Below are positions 1 to 12,869 of a stretch of DNA of 64,000 nt, one piece after another. The stretch covers positions 4,588,001 through 4,652,000 of the forward strand of contig JARDVN010000001.1 of the NCBI GenBank assembly GCA_028994555.1. The letters are read 5' to 3'. The notes beneath the pieces are model-generated. The model saw only the letters and a program-made list of their open reading frames with translations. It was not told where the DNA came from and made no database searches. Within the stretch, counting starts at the first letter, position 1. The number at the start of each line of letters is the position of its first letter. The translations under genes and the position numbers were made by a program. Origin of the DNA: Citrobacter amalonaticus (GTDB lineage Bacteria; Pseudomonadota; Gammaproteobacteria; Enterobacterales; Enterobacteriaceae).

Positions 1-1566
1 ACCGCGTCCGCCGTCGCTGACCAGTTCAGGCATCGCGTTTGACAGACCGCCCGCGCCAACGTCGTGAATAAACAGGATTGGGTTCGCTTCCCCCAACTGC
101 CAGCAGCGGTCGATCACTTCCTGACAGCGGCGTTCCATCTCCGGGTTATCACGCTGTACGGAGGCGAAGTCGAGATCCGCATCAGACTGACCGGAAGCCA
201 TAGACGAGGCCGCGCCACCGCCCAGACCGATGTTCATTGCCGGGCCGCCGAGAACAATCAGCTTCGCCCCGACGACGATCTCGCCTTTCTGCACGTGATC
301 GGCCCGGATATTCCCGATCCCGCCCGCCAGCATGATCGGCTTGTGGTAGCCGCGCAGCTCTTCGCCATTGTGACTGTTCACTTTTTCTTCGTAAGTACGG
401 AAATAGCCGTTCAGCGCCGGGCGACCAAATTCGTTGTTAAACGCCGCACCGCCCAGCGGGCCTTCAGTCATGATATCCAGCGCGGTTACAATACGCTCCG
501 GCTTGCCGAAATCTTCTTCCCACGGCTGCTCAAAGCCCGGAATACGCAGGTTAGAGACGGAGAAGCCCACCAGACCCGCTTTTGGCTTCGCGCCGCGTCC
601 GGTTGCCCCTTCATCACGGATTTCACCGCCGGAACCGGTCGCCGCGCCCGGCCACGGCGAGATCGCCGTCGGGTGGTTATGGGTTTCCACCTTCATCAGG
701 ATGTGCGCTGGCTCCTGGTGGAAATCGTAGCGCCCGCTTGCGTGGTCGGCATAGTAACGGCCGACTTCGGCCCCTTCCATGACCGCCGCGTTATCCTTAT
801 AAGCAGAAAGGACGTGGTCCGGGGTGGCTTCAAAGGTGTTTTTGATCATTTTGAACAGCGACTTCGGCTGTTGCTTACCGTCAATCACCCAGTCGGCGTT
901 GAAAATCTTGTGGCGGCAATGCTCAGAGTTCGCCTGCGCAAACATGTAGAGCTCGATGTCATTCGGGTTGCGCCCCAGACGGGTAAACGCATCCTGCAGG
1001 TAATCAATTTCGTCGTCCGCCAGCGCCAGACCGAGACGCAGGTTAGCGTCCATCAGCGCCTGACGGCCTTCACCCAGCAGGTCAACGCTTGCAACCGGCG
1101 CTGGCTGATGGTGAGCAAACAGTTTTTCCGCGTCGGTTAAAGAAGAGAACACCGTCTCCATCATGCGATCATGCAGTTCGGCAGCAACCTGCTGCCACTG
1201 TTCAGCGGTCAGCGTGGCGGCTTCAACATAGTAAGCGACGCCACGTTCCAGGCGATCAATCTGTTGCAGACCGCAGTTATGGGCGATATCTGTCGCTTTG
1301 GAAGACCAGGGGGAGATGGTGCCGGGGCGCGGCGTCACCAACAGCAGTTTCCCTTCCGGGGTATGACTGCTCAGGCTGGGGCCGTATTTCAGCAGACGGG
1401 CAAGCTGCGCGTGCTCATCCTCGTTCAACGGAGCGTTCAGGTCAGCGAAATGGACGTACTCGGCGTAAATATTGCTTACCTGGAGGTTGGCAGCCTGAAA
1501 ACGTGCCAGCAGTTTGTTAATACGGAATGCGGACAGTGCAGGCGAACCACGCAGAATTTCCATCAT
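1..1566 (-). CDS. purL: Phosphoribosylformylglycinamidine synthase, N-terminal part (truncated by window edge)
   Basis: Fourth step of purine synthesis: converts FGAR, glutamine and ATP to FGAM in the cytoplasm. The reverse strand reads from a double ATG at 1561-1566 (MMEILRGSP) through about 520 residues of the N-terminal and first synthetase domains, including [19 protein letters not shown] and the downstream glycine-rich nucleotide-binding stretch. The C-terminal glutaminase half of this ~1295-residue enzyme lies beyond the left edge. It diverges from mltF, and a PurR operator lies upstream. No frame break was seen in the part present. Confidence 0.95.
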   Translation of the reverse strand, partial: MMEILRGSPALSAFRINKLLARFQAANLQVSNIYAEYVHFADLNAPLNEDEHAQLARLLKYGPSLSSHTPEGKLLLVTPRPGTISPWSSKATDIAHNCGLQQIDRLERGVAYYVEAATLTAEQWQQVAAELHDRMMETVFSSLTDAEKLFAHHQPAPVASVDLLGEGRQALMDANLRLGLALADDEIDYLQDAFTRLGRNPNDIELYMFAQANSEHCRHKIFNADWVIDGKQQPKSLFKMIKNTFEATPDHVLSAYKDNAAVMEGAEVGRYYADHASGRYDFHQEPAHILMKVETHNHPTAISPWPGAATGSGGEIRDEGATGRGAKPKAGLVGFSVSNLRIPGFEQPWEEDFGKPERIVTALDIMTEGPLGGAAFNNEFGRPALNGYFRTYEEKVNSHNGEELRGYHKPIMLAGGIGNIRADHVQKGEIVVGAKLIVLGGPAMNIGLGGGAASSMASGQSDADLDFASVQRDNPEMERRCQEVIDRCWQLGEANPILFIHDVGAGGLSNAMPELVSDGGRG

Positions 1567-1646
1567 AAGTCTCTCGTCTTCTAAGCTAAGCTTTCGGTGT
1601 GCCCAAGTGGGGAAACGGGCGTCATTATAAAGAATCTGCGCCGCCG

Positions 1647-1662
1647 ACGAAACCGTTTGCGT
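1647..1662. promoter_or_regulatory. PurR operator upstream of purL
   Basis: ACGAAACCGTTTGCGT reads on the other strand as ACGCAAACGGTTTCGT, one base away from the PurR consensus ACGCAAACGTTTTCGT. It lies about 80 bp upstream of the purL start, where PurR with hypoxanthine or guanine represses purL in E. coli. The site is seen directly; its function is inferred from the known regulon. Confidence 0.85.
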
Positions 1663-1827
1663 CGAAATAAAATCCGCCGTCGTTCTTGTCAAACGATGCT
1701 GCCAATGGCTGTAATTAGTTGCCAACTGGCGCAAGTTTAAGCAAAATGCCGCTCATTGATGAATATTCCTGGTCTATCTATTCCTTTTCCCATCCTGAGG
1801 CAACGCACGGTTCAGAGAATTAACTAA

Positions 1828-3380
1828 TTGAAAAAATTAAAGATTAATTATCTGTTCATCGGCATACTGACGCTGCTGCTGGCGGCGGCCCTCTGGCCCT
1901 CAATCCCCTGGTTCGGTAAAGCCGATAATCGTATCGCCGCGATCCAGTCGCGGGGGAGAGTTGCGTGTGAGCACCATTGAGTCGCCGCTCACCTGGGCAA
2001 AACTCGACGGCAAGCCGTACGGGCTCGATTATGAGCTGGCACAGCAGTTCGCCAGCTATCTGGGCGTAAAGCTAAAAGTGACCGTACGCCAGAATATCAG
2101 TCAGTTGTTTGACGACCTGGATAATGGCAACGCCGATCTGCTGGCTGCCGGGCTGGTCTACAACAGCGAGCGGGTAAAAAAACTATCAGCCGGGGCCGAC
2201 CTACTATTCTGTCTCCCAGCAACTGGTCTACAAAGTGGGTCAGTACCGCCCCCGTACATTGGGTAGCGTGACGGAAAGCCAGCTTACCATCACGCCCGGG
2301 CATGTGGTGGCAAACGATCTGCAAACCCTGAAAGAGACAAAATACCCCGATCTGAGCTGGCGCATTGACGAGAAGAAAGGCTCTACTGAACTGCTTGACG
2401 CCGTGATTGCCGGTCAACTGGATTACACTATCGCCGATTCTGTCGCCATTAGCCTTTATCAACGCGTTCATCCGGAGCTGGCGGTGGCGCTGGACGTTAC
2501 AGACGAGCAGCCGGTCACCTGGTTCAGCGTGCTGGATGACGACAACACGCTGTCCGCCGCCCTGCTCGATTTCTTCAACGGCATGAATGAGGACGGTTCG
2601 CTGGCGCGTCTTGAAGAAAAGTATCTGGGACACGGCGATGATTTTGACTATGTCGATACCCGCACCTTTCTGCGCGCGGTTGACGCCATGCTCCCCGATT
2701 TAAAACCGCTGTTTGAAAAGCACGCCCAGGAAATTGACTGGCAGTTGCTTGCCGCGATCGCCTGGCAGGAATCACACTGGGATCCGCAGGCCACTTCACC
2801 GACCGGCGTGCGCGGCATGATGATGCTCACCAAAAACACGGCACAGAGTCTGGGTCTGACCGACAGGACCGATCCTGAGCAGAGCCTCAGCGGTGGGGCG
2901 CGCTATTTACAGGATATGATGAGTAAAGTGCCGGACACGGTGCCAGAGAACGAGCGCATCTGGTTTGCGCTGGCGGCCTATAACATGGGTTATGCGCATA
3001 TGCTTGATGCGCGGGCGCTGACGGCCATAACGAAGGGAAACCCGGACAGTTGGGCGGACGTCAAACAGCGCCTGCCGTTGCTCAGTCAAAAACAGTATTA
3101 CAGCAAGCTGACCTACGGCTATGCGCGCGGACATGAAGCCTACGCCTACGTTGAGAACATCCGTAAATATCAGATAAGCCTGCAGGGCTATTTGCAGGAG
3201 AAAGAAAAGCAACTGGCTGAAGAGATGAAACTGGCGCAAGAGTATCCGGTCGTCTCGCCAACGGAATTTGGCAAACAGCGACGACCGCTCTCCGCCTTCC
3301 TGTCGCAATCGTCGTCTGGCTATCTGACGCACTCTCCATCACTGCTGCGTTTACCGCAGAAGAAAGAAGAGAAACAATAA
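1828..3380 (+). CDS. mltF: Membrane-bound lytic murein transglycosylase F (read in three frames here)
   Basis: Lytic transglycosylase that cleaves MurNAc-GlcNAc bonds and forms 1,6-anhydro-MurNAc. It begins at TTG (1828; [12 protein letters not shown]) with an N-terminal export segment, then a SBP_bac_3-like domain (RVSTI.. [17 protein letters not shown]), then the SLT catalytic domain with the ES pair in [13 protein letters not shown] and the motif [12 protein letters not shown]. Length matches the ~518-residue family. Two single-base insertions break the frame: the G run 1952-1956 and the A run 2176-2182. Dropping one base at each restores a continuous E. coli-like protein, so I read it as a real gene with sequence errors. 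It converges on tadA. Confidence 0.9.
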
Positions 3381-3396
3381 GCTGAGGCCGCAATGA

Positions 3397-3954
<558 letters not shown>

Positions 3955-3958
3955 TCAA

Positions 3959-4594
3959 CTATTCCAGTTGCTGAAGTTCTCCGCGAGGTGTGACGCGCCA
4001 ACGGTGCTGGCAAAAATAGAGCAGCGGGTTGTCCTGATTGCTGTCGCTGTAGCCGCTGTAAAGGCGCAGCGGCGTACCGATTTTACGCTCCAGTTGTGCC
4101 ACTTTTTCATGACCCAGGCAACGTAGAGTCAGCACCCAACCGCCGTAACCCCGTTCCATCTGGCTGGCGATCAAATTCACCCGCGGCAGCCAGGGCGTAT
4201 CAAAATAGACCTGTTGCACCAGCGACTGCGGCGAACCGGTAATGAGCCAGATATCCGCATCAGAACTTAATAAATAGGTGGTCAACCGCTCCTGTACCTG
4301 TGGAAACGCCGTGACGTTCTGCCGGAACCAACGGACGAAATCAGCCTGCTTTGCCTGCAGGCTGGCCTCGCTATGACCAAAGGTACAGCCCCACAGCAGC
4401 AGACTCATCGGCCAGCGCGCGGCGCGTCCTTTGATCAGTAACGCGCCAACAATCACCGGCAATAAAGGCAGCACGAGCAGCGCATTCAGCGGCTGGCGAC
4501 GCAACAGATAGCGCAGGAAACTGCCGAACATATCCTGCTGATGTAACGTACCGTCCAGATCAAAAAATACGACACGGCGTGCGTGATTGGTCAA
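3959..4594 (-). CDS. pgpC: Phosphatidylglycerophosphatase C
   Basis: HAD-superfamily inner-membrane phosphatase that dephosphorylates phosphatidylglycerophosphate to phosphatidylglycerol; formerly yfhB. HAD motif I is FFDLDGTL at residues 10-17. A hydrophobic segment follows (NALLVLPLLPVIVGALLI, about 37-54). Motif II is LITGSPQ, and SGYSDSNQDNPLL carries the motif III/IV acidic residues. 211 residues, the normal length. Its start is three bases from the murP stop, so the pair may be cotranscribed. Confidence 0.92.
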   Translation of the reverse strand: MTNHARRVVFFDLDGTLHQQDMFGSFLRYLLRRQPLNALLVLPLLPVIVGALLIKGRAARWPMSLLLWGCTFGHSEASLQAKQADFVRWFRQNVTAFPQVQERLTTYLLSSDADIWLITGSPQSLVQQVYFDTPWLPRVNLIASQMERGYGGWVLTLRCLGHEKVAQLERKIGTPLRLYSGYSDSNQDNPLLYFCQHRWRVTPRGELQQLE

Positions 4595-4597
4595 ACC

Positions 4598-5963
4598 TTA
4601 CTCCTCTGGATCGTTGAACCCTAACAGCCAGGTAAAGAAGAACCCGGCAATAACCGCTACTACATAGCCTAACAGATAGAACATCACTTTTCCGGCAACA
4701 ATCGTTAGCGCCAGCGGTAATCCAGAAATACCGAACGTAATGACCGTAGCAACTTTCCAGTAGCTAATCAGCGCCCCACCTACCGCGCCGCCCAGACAGG
4801 CGCCAATAAACGGCTTGCCCAGCGGCAACGTAACGCCAAAAATCAGCGGTTCGCCGATCCCGAGCAATCCCACCGGCAATGCACCTTTAATCACTTTTTT
4901 CAGCCGCGCGTTACGGGTTTTCATCAGCACCGCAATCGCTGCGCCCACCTGCCCGACGCCCGCCATCGCCAGAATGGGAAAGAGCGCGTTGTAACCGTGT
5001 GCCTGTACCAGTTCGACATGAATCGGCACCAGCCCCTGATGCAGCCCCGTCAGCACCAGCGGCAGGAAGGTTCCCGCCAGGACCGCGCCGACCAGAAAGC
5101 CGCCGCGATCGATAGCCCAGGACGCGCCGTGAGCAATAGACTCCGAAATCCAGCCCCCCAGCGGTTGCAGCGCCACAATCGCAATCGTACCGGTAATGAT
5201 GGTCGTGAGTAGCGGATTGAGGATCAGTTCCAGCGAACCGGGTAACACTTCGCGGAATTTACGCTCGATCCAGCACATCAGCGCCACCACCAGCAGCACG
5301 GCAATCACCCCGCCACGGCCTGGCTGGAGCGCTTCGCCAAACAGCGTAATTTGCGCCAGTTGCGGACTCGACAGGATACCGGCCATTACGCCGCCCATCG
5401 CCAGCGATCCGCCGAAGACTTTAGCGGTGTTGACCCCCCACCAGAATGTTCATGATGGCAAAGACCGCACTGCCGAAGATCCCCATCAACCCCAGCATAT
5501 TGGGGTAATGGGTCGCAAAATCACCCACAATATCCGGACGCTTGAGGATGTTGATAATACCGGTGATCAAACCGGAGGCAATAAACGCCGGGATGAGGGG
5601 AATGAAAACGTTCGCCAGCTTGCGCAGCGCATCACTCATCGGGGCTTTGTACTTTGCTTTCGCCTGCGATTTTGTGCGTTCAATATCATCGCCTGCCGGT
5701 GATTCTCCCTCCTGAGCCAGTTGCAAACGCATGGCATCAACGACCTTTGCCGCCTTGCCAGGCCCGACAATCAGTTGATGCTGTGCGCCCTGCTTCACGT
5801 AACCGCTGACGCCGGGGAGCTGTTTCAGACGCGGAATATCCAGCAGCGTATCGTCTTTTACTTCCACCCTGACGCGCGTCATGCAATTTTCCAGACGCAG
5901 AATATTGTGCTCTCCACCTATCCCCAGCAGTATCTCGCTGGCAAGGGCCGCCGTCTTATCCAT
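4598..5963 (-). CDS. murP: PTS N-acetylmuramic acid transporter, EIIBC component (one frame break)
   Basis: Imports N-acetylmuramic acid and phosphorylates it to MurNAc-6-P, borrowing phosphate from EIIA-Glc because no EIIA domain is present. The N-terminal EIIB domain has the phospho-cysteine in ENCMTRVRVEV (about residue 28). After a linker the EIIC domain has multiple membrane spans and the motif GIGEPLIFGVTLPL. One extra base in the C run 5434-5439 splits the gene between ...FAIMNILVG and VNTAKVFGGS. With five Cs it is a continuous ~454-residue protein. It lies 13 bp downstream of murQ on the same strand. Confidence 0.9.
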
Positions 5964-5976
5964 CGCTACCTCTCGG

Positions 5977-6870
5977 TTAGTCTGCTAATGCCGCCCGTAA
6001 AAATCCATTATGCGCAGCCAGCTTTGCACGCGCCGCTTTTGCACTGAGCCCCGTCAGCGCCATTAAAATTGCCGGTTTCACATCAAAATCGGTCTGCTTC
6101 AGCAGGGTTTCCGCCTCCGTGCGCGCAATGCCCGTCGCTTCAACCACCATTCGGCACGCGCGGTCCATCAGTTTTACGTTAGTGGCTTTCATATCCACCA
6201 TCAGGTTCTGATAGACCTTGCCAAACTTCACCATCGCTCCGGTGGAGATCATATTAAGCACCAGCTTTTGCGCGGTGCCGGATTTCAGGCGCGTGGAGCC
6301 GGTCAAGGCTTCCGGCCCGACAACCGGTGAAATCGCAATCTCCGCTTCCTGTGCAATGGGCGAATCCGGATTACAGGAAATCGCGACCGTAGTGCAGCCC
6401 GTTCGGCGGGCATATTTCAGCCCCCCAATCACATACGGTGTACGCCCTGAAGCCGCCAGCCCGACCACCAGATCCTGCGGTTTGAGATTCAGCGCTATCA
6501 GATCGTCTTCACCAAGCCGGGCGTTATCTTCTGCCCCTTCAACCGCTTTCAGCAACGCGCCCGGACCGCCGGCAATCAGCCCTACCACCAGCCCGTGGGG
6601 AACGCCAAACGTCGGCGGGCATTCAGACGCGTCCAGTACGCCAAGTCGTCCGCTGGTCCCGGCCCCCATGTAGATAATTCGTCCACCTGATTTTAACGCT
6701 TCAGCCGCCGCATCGACGGCCCTCGCAACTTCGGGTAATGTTGCTTTTACTGCTTCCGCTACCAGCGTATCCTGTTGATTAAAACGGTGAACCAGCTCCA
6801 GCGTCGACAGCGCATCGAGGTCCATCGTCAGTGGATTACGGGTTTCTGACACTAATGCGCCAAGATTCAT
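5977..6870 (-). CDS. murQ: N-acetylmuramic acid 6-phosphate etherase
   Basis: Cleaves the D-lactyl ether of MurNAc-6-P to GlcNAc-6-P and lactate, so imported or recycled wall sugar can enter aminosugar catabolism. SIS-fold protein: [16 protein letters not shown] (phosphosugar site), VEGAEDNA with the catalytic Glu, and [11 protein letters not shown]. 297 residues, normal length. It is divergent from the RpiR-type regulator and forms an operon with murP, the same pairing as in the E. coli mur cluster elsewhere on the chromosome. Confidence 0.95.
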   Translation of the reverse strand: MNLGALVSETRNPLTMDLDALSTLELVHRFNQQDTLVAEAVKATLPEVARAVDAAAEALKSGGRIIYMGAGTSGRLGVLDASECPPTFGVPHGLVVGLIAGGPGALLKAVEGAEDNARLGEDDLIALNLKPQDLVVGLAASGRTPYVIGGLKYARRTGCTTVAISCNPDSPIAQEAEIAISPVVGPEALTGSTRLKSGTAQKLVLNMISTGAMVKFGKVYQNLMVDMKATNVKLMDRACRMVVEATGIARTEAETLLKQTDFDVKPAILMALTGLSAKAARAKLAAHNGFLRAALAD

Positions 6871-6915
6871 GTTTGCTCCTCAGGAATTTTTAATTCATAT
6901 TAGACAGCAATAATG

Positions 6916-6949
6916 GAATATAATATTCGTACAGGCGAGTGAAATTTCA
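6916..6949. promoter_or_regulatory. Candidate operator region between murQ and the RpiR-family regulator
   Basis: Two perfect inverted repeats lie in the 116-bp divergent gap: GAATATAATATTC (6916-6928) and TGAAATTTCA (6940-6949). Their position between murQ and the RpiR-type regulator suggests operator sites for it. The repeats are seen; the function is inferred. Confidence 0.45.
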
Positions 6950-6986
6950 TTTTGTCGCCGCCATCACGTTTTCGTCAGGAGAGACC

Positions 6987-7836
6987 ATGAACTGTTTGAT
7001 TCGCATCCGCCAGCGCTACCCGGGGTTTGCGCAGAGCGATAAAAAACTCGCGGACTATCTTCTGATACAACCCGATGCAGCCCGGCACCTTAGCTCTCAG
7101 CAACTGGCCGCCGAAGCAGGCGTCAGCCAGTCAAGCGTGGTGAAGTTCGCGCAAAAACTCGGCTATAAAGGATTCCCGGCGTTGAAACTGGCGATCAGCG
7201 AAGCCCTGGTCAGCAATCCGAATCCGCATTCAGTGCCGGTGCATAACCAGATCCGTGGCGACGATCCCCTGCGTCTGGTCGGCGAGAAACTGATCAAAGA
7301 AAATGTGGCGGCGATGCATGCCACGCTGGATGTTAACGCTGAAGAGAAGCTGAGCGAAAGCGTGACGATGCTGCGTAACGCCCGTCGGATCGTGTTAACC
7401 GGGATTGGCGCCTCCGGCCTGGTGGCGCAAAATTTTGCCTGGAAGCTGATGAAGATTGGCCTGAATGCAGTGGTTGAACGCGATATGCATGCGCTGCTGG
7501 CCACGGTCCAGGCGCTGACGCCGGACGATCTGCTGCTGGCTATCTCTTATAGCGGCGAACGTCGGGAGCTGAATCTGGCAGCAGAAGAAATGCTGCGCGT
7601 TGGCGGACAGATCCTGGCGATCACCGGATTCACCCCCAATGGGCTACAGCAGCGTGCCAGCCACTGTCTGTACACCATAGCGGAAGAGCAGGCTACTCGC
7701 AGTGCGGCGATCTCCTCAACCCATGCGCAAATGATGCTCACCGATCTGCTTTTTTATGGCGCTGGTCCAGCAGGATCTGGAGCATGCCCCAGAGCGTATT
7801 CGCCACAGCGAAGCGCTGGTAAAAAAACTGGTCTGA
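6987..7836 (+). CDS. yfhH: RpiR/MurR-family transcriptional regulator (one frame break)
   Basis: N-terminal RpiR helix-turn-helix (SSQQLAAEAGVSQSSVVKF, about 36-54) followed by a SIS phosphosugar-sensing domain (TGIGASGLVAQN, AISYSGERRE). Start chosen at ATG 6987 with AGGAGA just upstream, giving 282 residues like E. coli YfhH. One extra T in 7750-7755 breaks the last ~28 codons. With five Ts the end reads ...LFMALVQQDLEHAPERI and stops at 7836. It probably controls the divergent murQP pair with MurNAc-6-P as effector, by analogy with MurR. Confidence 0.85.
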
Positions 7837-7855
7837 GCAAAGAATGCGCGTATAA

Positions 7856-8529
<674 letters not shown>

Positions 8530-8530
<1 letters not shown>

Positions 8531-9261
8531 TAGCCGCGCGCTTCCAGCATCAGGCGCTTCATTTCCGCAACGGCGTCTTTCAACCCGCTCATCACCGCGC
8601 GCCCAATAATTGCATGGCCGATGTTCAATTCGTGCATTTCCGGTAGTGCGGCGATAGCTTTAACGTTGTGGTAGGTCAGACCGTGCCCGGCGTTGACCTT
8701 CAGACCGAGACTGGCCGCAAAGGTCGCCGCTTTGGCGATACGTGCCAGCTCCTGCGCCTGTTCCGCATCGGTTTTCGCATCGGCATAGCAGCCGGTATGA
8801 ATTTCAATATACGGCGCGCCGACGTCAGCCGCCGCCTTGATTTGCGCGTCATCGGCGTCAATGAACAGCGACACGAGGATCCCTGCGTCTGCCAGGCGTT
8901 TACAGGCATCACGCATTTTGTCGCGCTGCCCTGCCACATCCAGACCGCCTTCAGTGGTCACTTCCTGACGCTTTTCCGGCACCAGGCAGCAGAAATGTGG
9001 TTGGGTTTCCACGGCAATTGCCAGCATCTCTTCCGTCACCGCCATTTCCAGATTCATCCGCGTATCCAGCGTCTGGCGCAGAATACGGACATCACGGTCG
9101 GTGATGTGGCGACGATCTTCACGTAAATGAACGGTGATGCCGTCGGCGCCAGCCTGCTCGGCGATAAACGCCGCCTGGACCGGATCCGGATACGCGGTGC
9201 CGCGTGCATTACGCAGTGTGGCAATGTGGTCAATGTTGACGCCTAACAGTAATTCAGCCAT
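8530..9261 (-). CDS. pdxJ: Pyridoxine 5'-phosphate synthase
   Basis: Condenses 1-deoxy-D-xylulose 5-phosphate with 3-amino-2-oxopropyl phosphate to pyridoxine 5'-phosphate, the last ring-closing step of vitamin B6 synthesis. TIM barrel with [17 protein letters not shown] at the start, [10 protein letters not shown], and [12 protein letters not shown]. 243 residues, full length and unbroken. It lies between recO and acpS in the conserved rnc-era-recO-pdxJ-acpS series. Confidence 0.96.
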
Positions 9262-9277
9262 GACAATCCTCGTGATT

Positions 9278-9992
9278 TTATGTTCGCTTCGGCATGAACT
9301 GCCGGAATAATTCGCGGCTCTTTAAGGGCTTACCACCAAGATACGGCTTCAGCGCTATGCGGGTAAAGCGTTTCGCCGCACGAAGCGTATCGATATCCGG
9401 AAATTCGCGTTCTGCCAGCGCGCGCAGATGGCGACCGGTAAAGGTGTTGTTGTCGATGACGACGCTGGCGATAAAGCCTTTTTCTTCGCGGTAGCGGTAG
9501 GTCATGGTGTCTTCCACCGGCTCGCCGCTACCTGCACAGTGCAGGAAATCAACCCCGTAACCGAGATGAGCGAGAAGCGCCAGTTCAAAACGGCGCAGCA
9601 CAGGCTCCGGCGTTCCCGTAGCCCCCCGCCAGTGCCTGAATGCAGTGCAGGTAATCGAAGAAGAGTTCAGAAAAACGAGTTTCGTGCTCCAGCACGCGGG
9701 CGAGCAGTTCATTGACGTACAAACCGCTGTATAACGTGATACCGCTCAGAGGGAGCGCCAGTGAAACGGCTTCCGCGCTACGCAGCGTTTTGACGTCGCC
9801 ACGTCCGCCAAAGCGCACTAACAGAGGAGTAAAAGGCTGGAGCGCGCCCTTCAGATTCGAACGTTTAGATCGTGCGCCTTTGGCAACAAGGCGCACACGA
9901 CCCGACTCTTCCGTAAAGACGTCCAGCATCAGGCTGGTTTCGCTCCAGGGACGACTATGCAGGACAAATGCGCGCTGCCAGCCTTCCATCAT
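9278..9992 (-). CDS. recO: DNA repair protein RecO (one frame break)
   Basis: RecFOR-pathway mediator that anneals SSB-coated DNA and helps load RecA. The N-terminal OB fold starts [19 protein letters not shown]. One extra base in the C run 9622-9627 breaks the frame at ...[19 protein letters not shown]. With five Cs the protein continues to FRQFMPKRT near the normal ~242-residue end. Double ATG at 9987-9992; the second (9989) matches the E. coli start. Confidence 0.92.
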
Positions 9993-10018
9993 ACTCGTCG
10001 CCTGTTCAGAGCACGGGT

Positions 10019-11633
<1,615 letters not shown>

Positions 11634-11636
11634 TCA

Positions 11637-11732
11637 GCACACGAAACAGACCTGATATATGTAGCATTCTTCCGGCCGCGTTAAGCAGCTTATGTACGCT
11701 CATATAGGGGGGACCAACGCTGTTTCGTGTGC
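11637..11732 (-). promoter_or_regulatory. rnc leader stem-loop (RNase III autoregulation site)
   Basis: A perfect 13-base inverted repeat, GCACACGAAACAG at 11637-11649 and CTGTTTCGTGTGC at 11720-11732, lies upstream of the rnc start. E. coli rnc has a leader hairpin in this position that RNase III cleaves, destabilising its own message. The stem is seen; the function is transferred from E. coli. Confidence 0.75.
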
Positions 11733-11832
11733 CGTGGCGACCTGGAGGCGCCAACCTGAAACTTCGGGGGGAATATTCTATACACAACGACGAGGGATGT
11801 CGTTAGCCTGGGCAGATTTATCGAAGAAATAA

Positions 11833-11865
11833 TTCACGTTGCCGTCATTAAGACGACAACGTGAA
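11833..11865. repeat. Hairpin in the lepB-rnc gap
   Basis: Inverted repeat TTCACGTTG (11833-11841) / CAACGTGAA (11857-11865), extended by CGTC/GACG with one mismatch. It follows the lepB stop on the minus strand. There is no strong T run after it, so I call it a 3' or leader RNA structure rather than a terminator. Confidence 0.55.
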
Positions 11866-11878
11866 CGATTCGCGGCGA

Positions 11879-12853
11879 TTAGTGAATGCCACCAATGCGG
11901 CTTAAACGTACGCCAGTCGGCCATTCGCCTTCTTGTTTGTCGAAACTCATCCAGATGGCAGTGGCTTTACCCACCAGATTCGCTTCCGGGACAAAACCCC
12001 AATAACGGCTGTCTGCACTGTTATCGCGGTTGTCGCCCATCATGAAGTACTGGCCAGGCGGCACAATCCAGGTCGCCAGTGGCTGTCCTGGCTGCTGGTA
12101 ATACATCCCCACCTGATCCTGAGCAATCGGTACGGTCAGAATACGGTGCGTTACGTCGCCCAGCGTTTCTTTACGCTCGGACAGACGAATACCGTTCTCT
12201 TTCGTTTCGCTCAACGGGATCTCGAAGAAACCACTGGTGGCCTCACCACCATTACGACGTGCAAAAGTCTGCACAAAATCGCTCGGCTGAACGTCGCTGT
12301 AGGTGACCGGTAACGCGTTTTCACAGGCCTGACCCGAACGACAGCCTGGTTGAATGGTCACTTCTTTCGCTACCGGGTCATAGGTCACTTTATCACCCGG
12401 TAAACCGACTGCCCGCTTGATATAGTCCAGGCGTGGGTCTTCCGGGTATTTAAAGACCACGATATCGCCACGTTTGGGATGACCCGTTTCGATCAGGGTT
12501 TTCTGATAAATCGGATCTTTAATACCGTAGGCAAATTTCTCCACCAGGATAAAGTCACCGATCAGCAGCGTCGGCATCATCGAACCCGACGGGATCTGGA
12601 AAGGTTCATAGATAAACGAACGCACAACCAGCACGATAGCCAGCACCGGGAAAACCGAAGCGCCGGTTTCCAGCCAGCCAGGCTTCGGCGAGACTTTTTT
12701 CAGCGTTGCTTTATCCAGAGCATCGCCAGCAGCAGCCTGCGCTGCCGCCTGACGCTCCCGGCGTTTTGGCGCGAAGATAAATTTATCCACGCACCATAAA
12801 ATGCCCGTGACCAATGTGGCAATCACCAGAATCAGGGCAAACATATTCGCCAT
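11879..12853 (-). CDS. lepB: Signal peptidase I
   Basis: Removes signal peptides from Sec and Tat substrates at the outer face of the inner membrane; essential. N-terminal membrane segments (MANMFALILVIATLVTGI and VFPVLAIVLVVRSFIYEP). The catalytic Ser is in PSGSMMPTL, the general-base Lys in DYIKRAVGLPGD, and box E is GDNRDNSADSRYWG. 324 residues, unbroken. It is 16 bp downstream of lepA. Confidence 0.97.
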   Translation of the reverse strand: MANMFALILVIATLVTGILWCVDKFIFAPKRRERQAAAQAAAGDALDKATLKKVSPKPGWLETGASVFPVLAIVLVVRSFIYEPFQIPSGSMMPTLLIGDFILVEKFAYGIKDPIYQKTLIETGHPKRGDIVVFKYPEDPRLDYIKRAVGLPGDKVTYDPVAKEVTIQPGCRSGQACENALPVTYSDVQPSDFVQTFARRNGGEATSGFFEIPLSETKENGIRLSERKETLGDVTHRILTVPIAQDQVGMYYQQPGQPLATWIVPPGQYFMMGDNRDNSADSRYWGFVPEANLVGKATAIWMSFDKQEGEWPTGVRLSRIGGIH

Positions 12854-12869
12854 GCCAACTCCTTAAGGA

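Noticed and set aside
64..1140. 358-codon open frame on the plus strand across purL
   Set aside because: Exact shadow of purL on the other strand; the minus frame matches PurL throughout and the plus product has no protein-like character.
6218..6673. 151-codon plus-strand frame inside murQ
   Set aside because: Shadow frame, low-complexity Ser/Pro/Ala product, no start signal.
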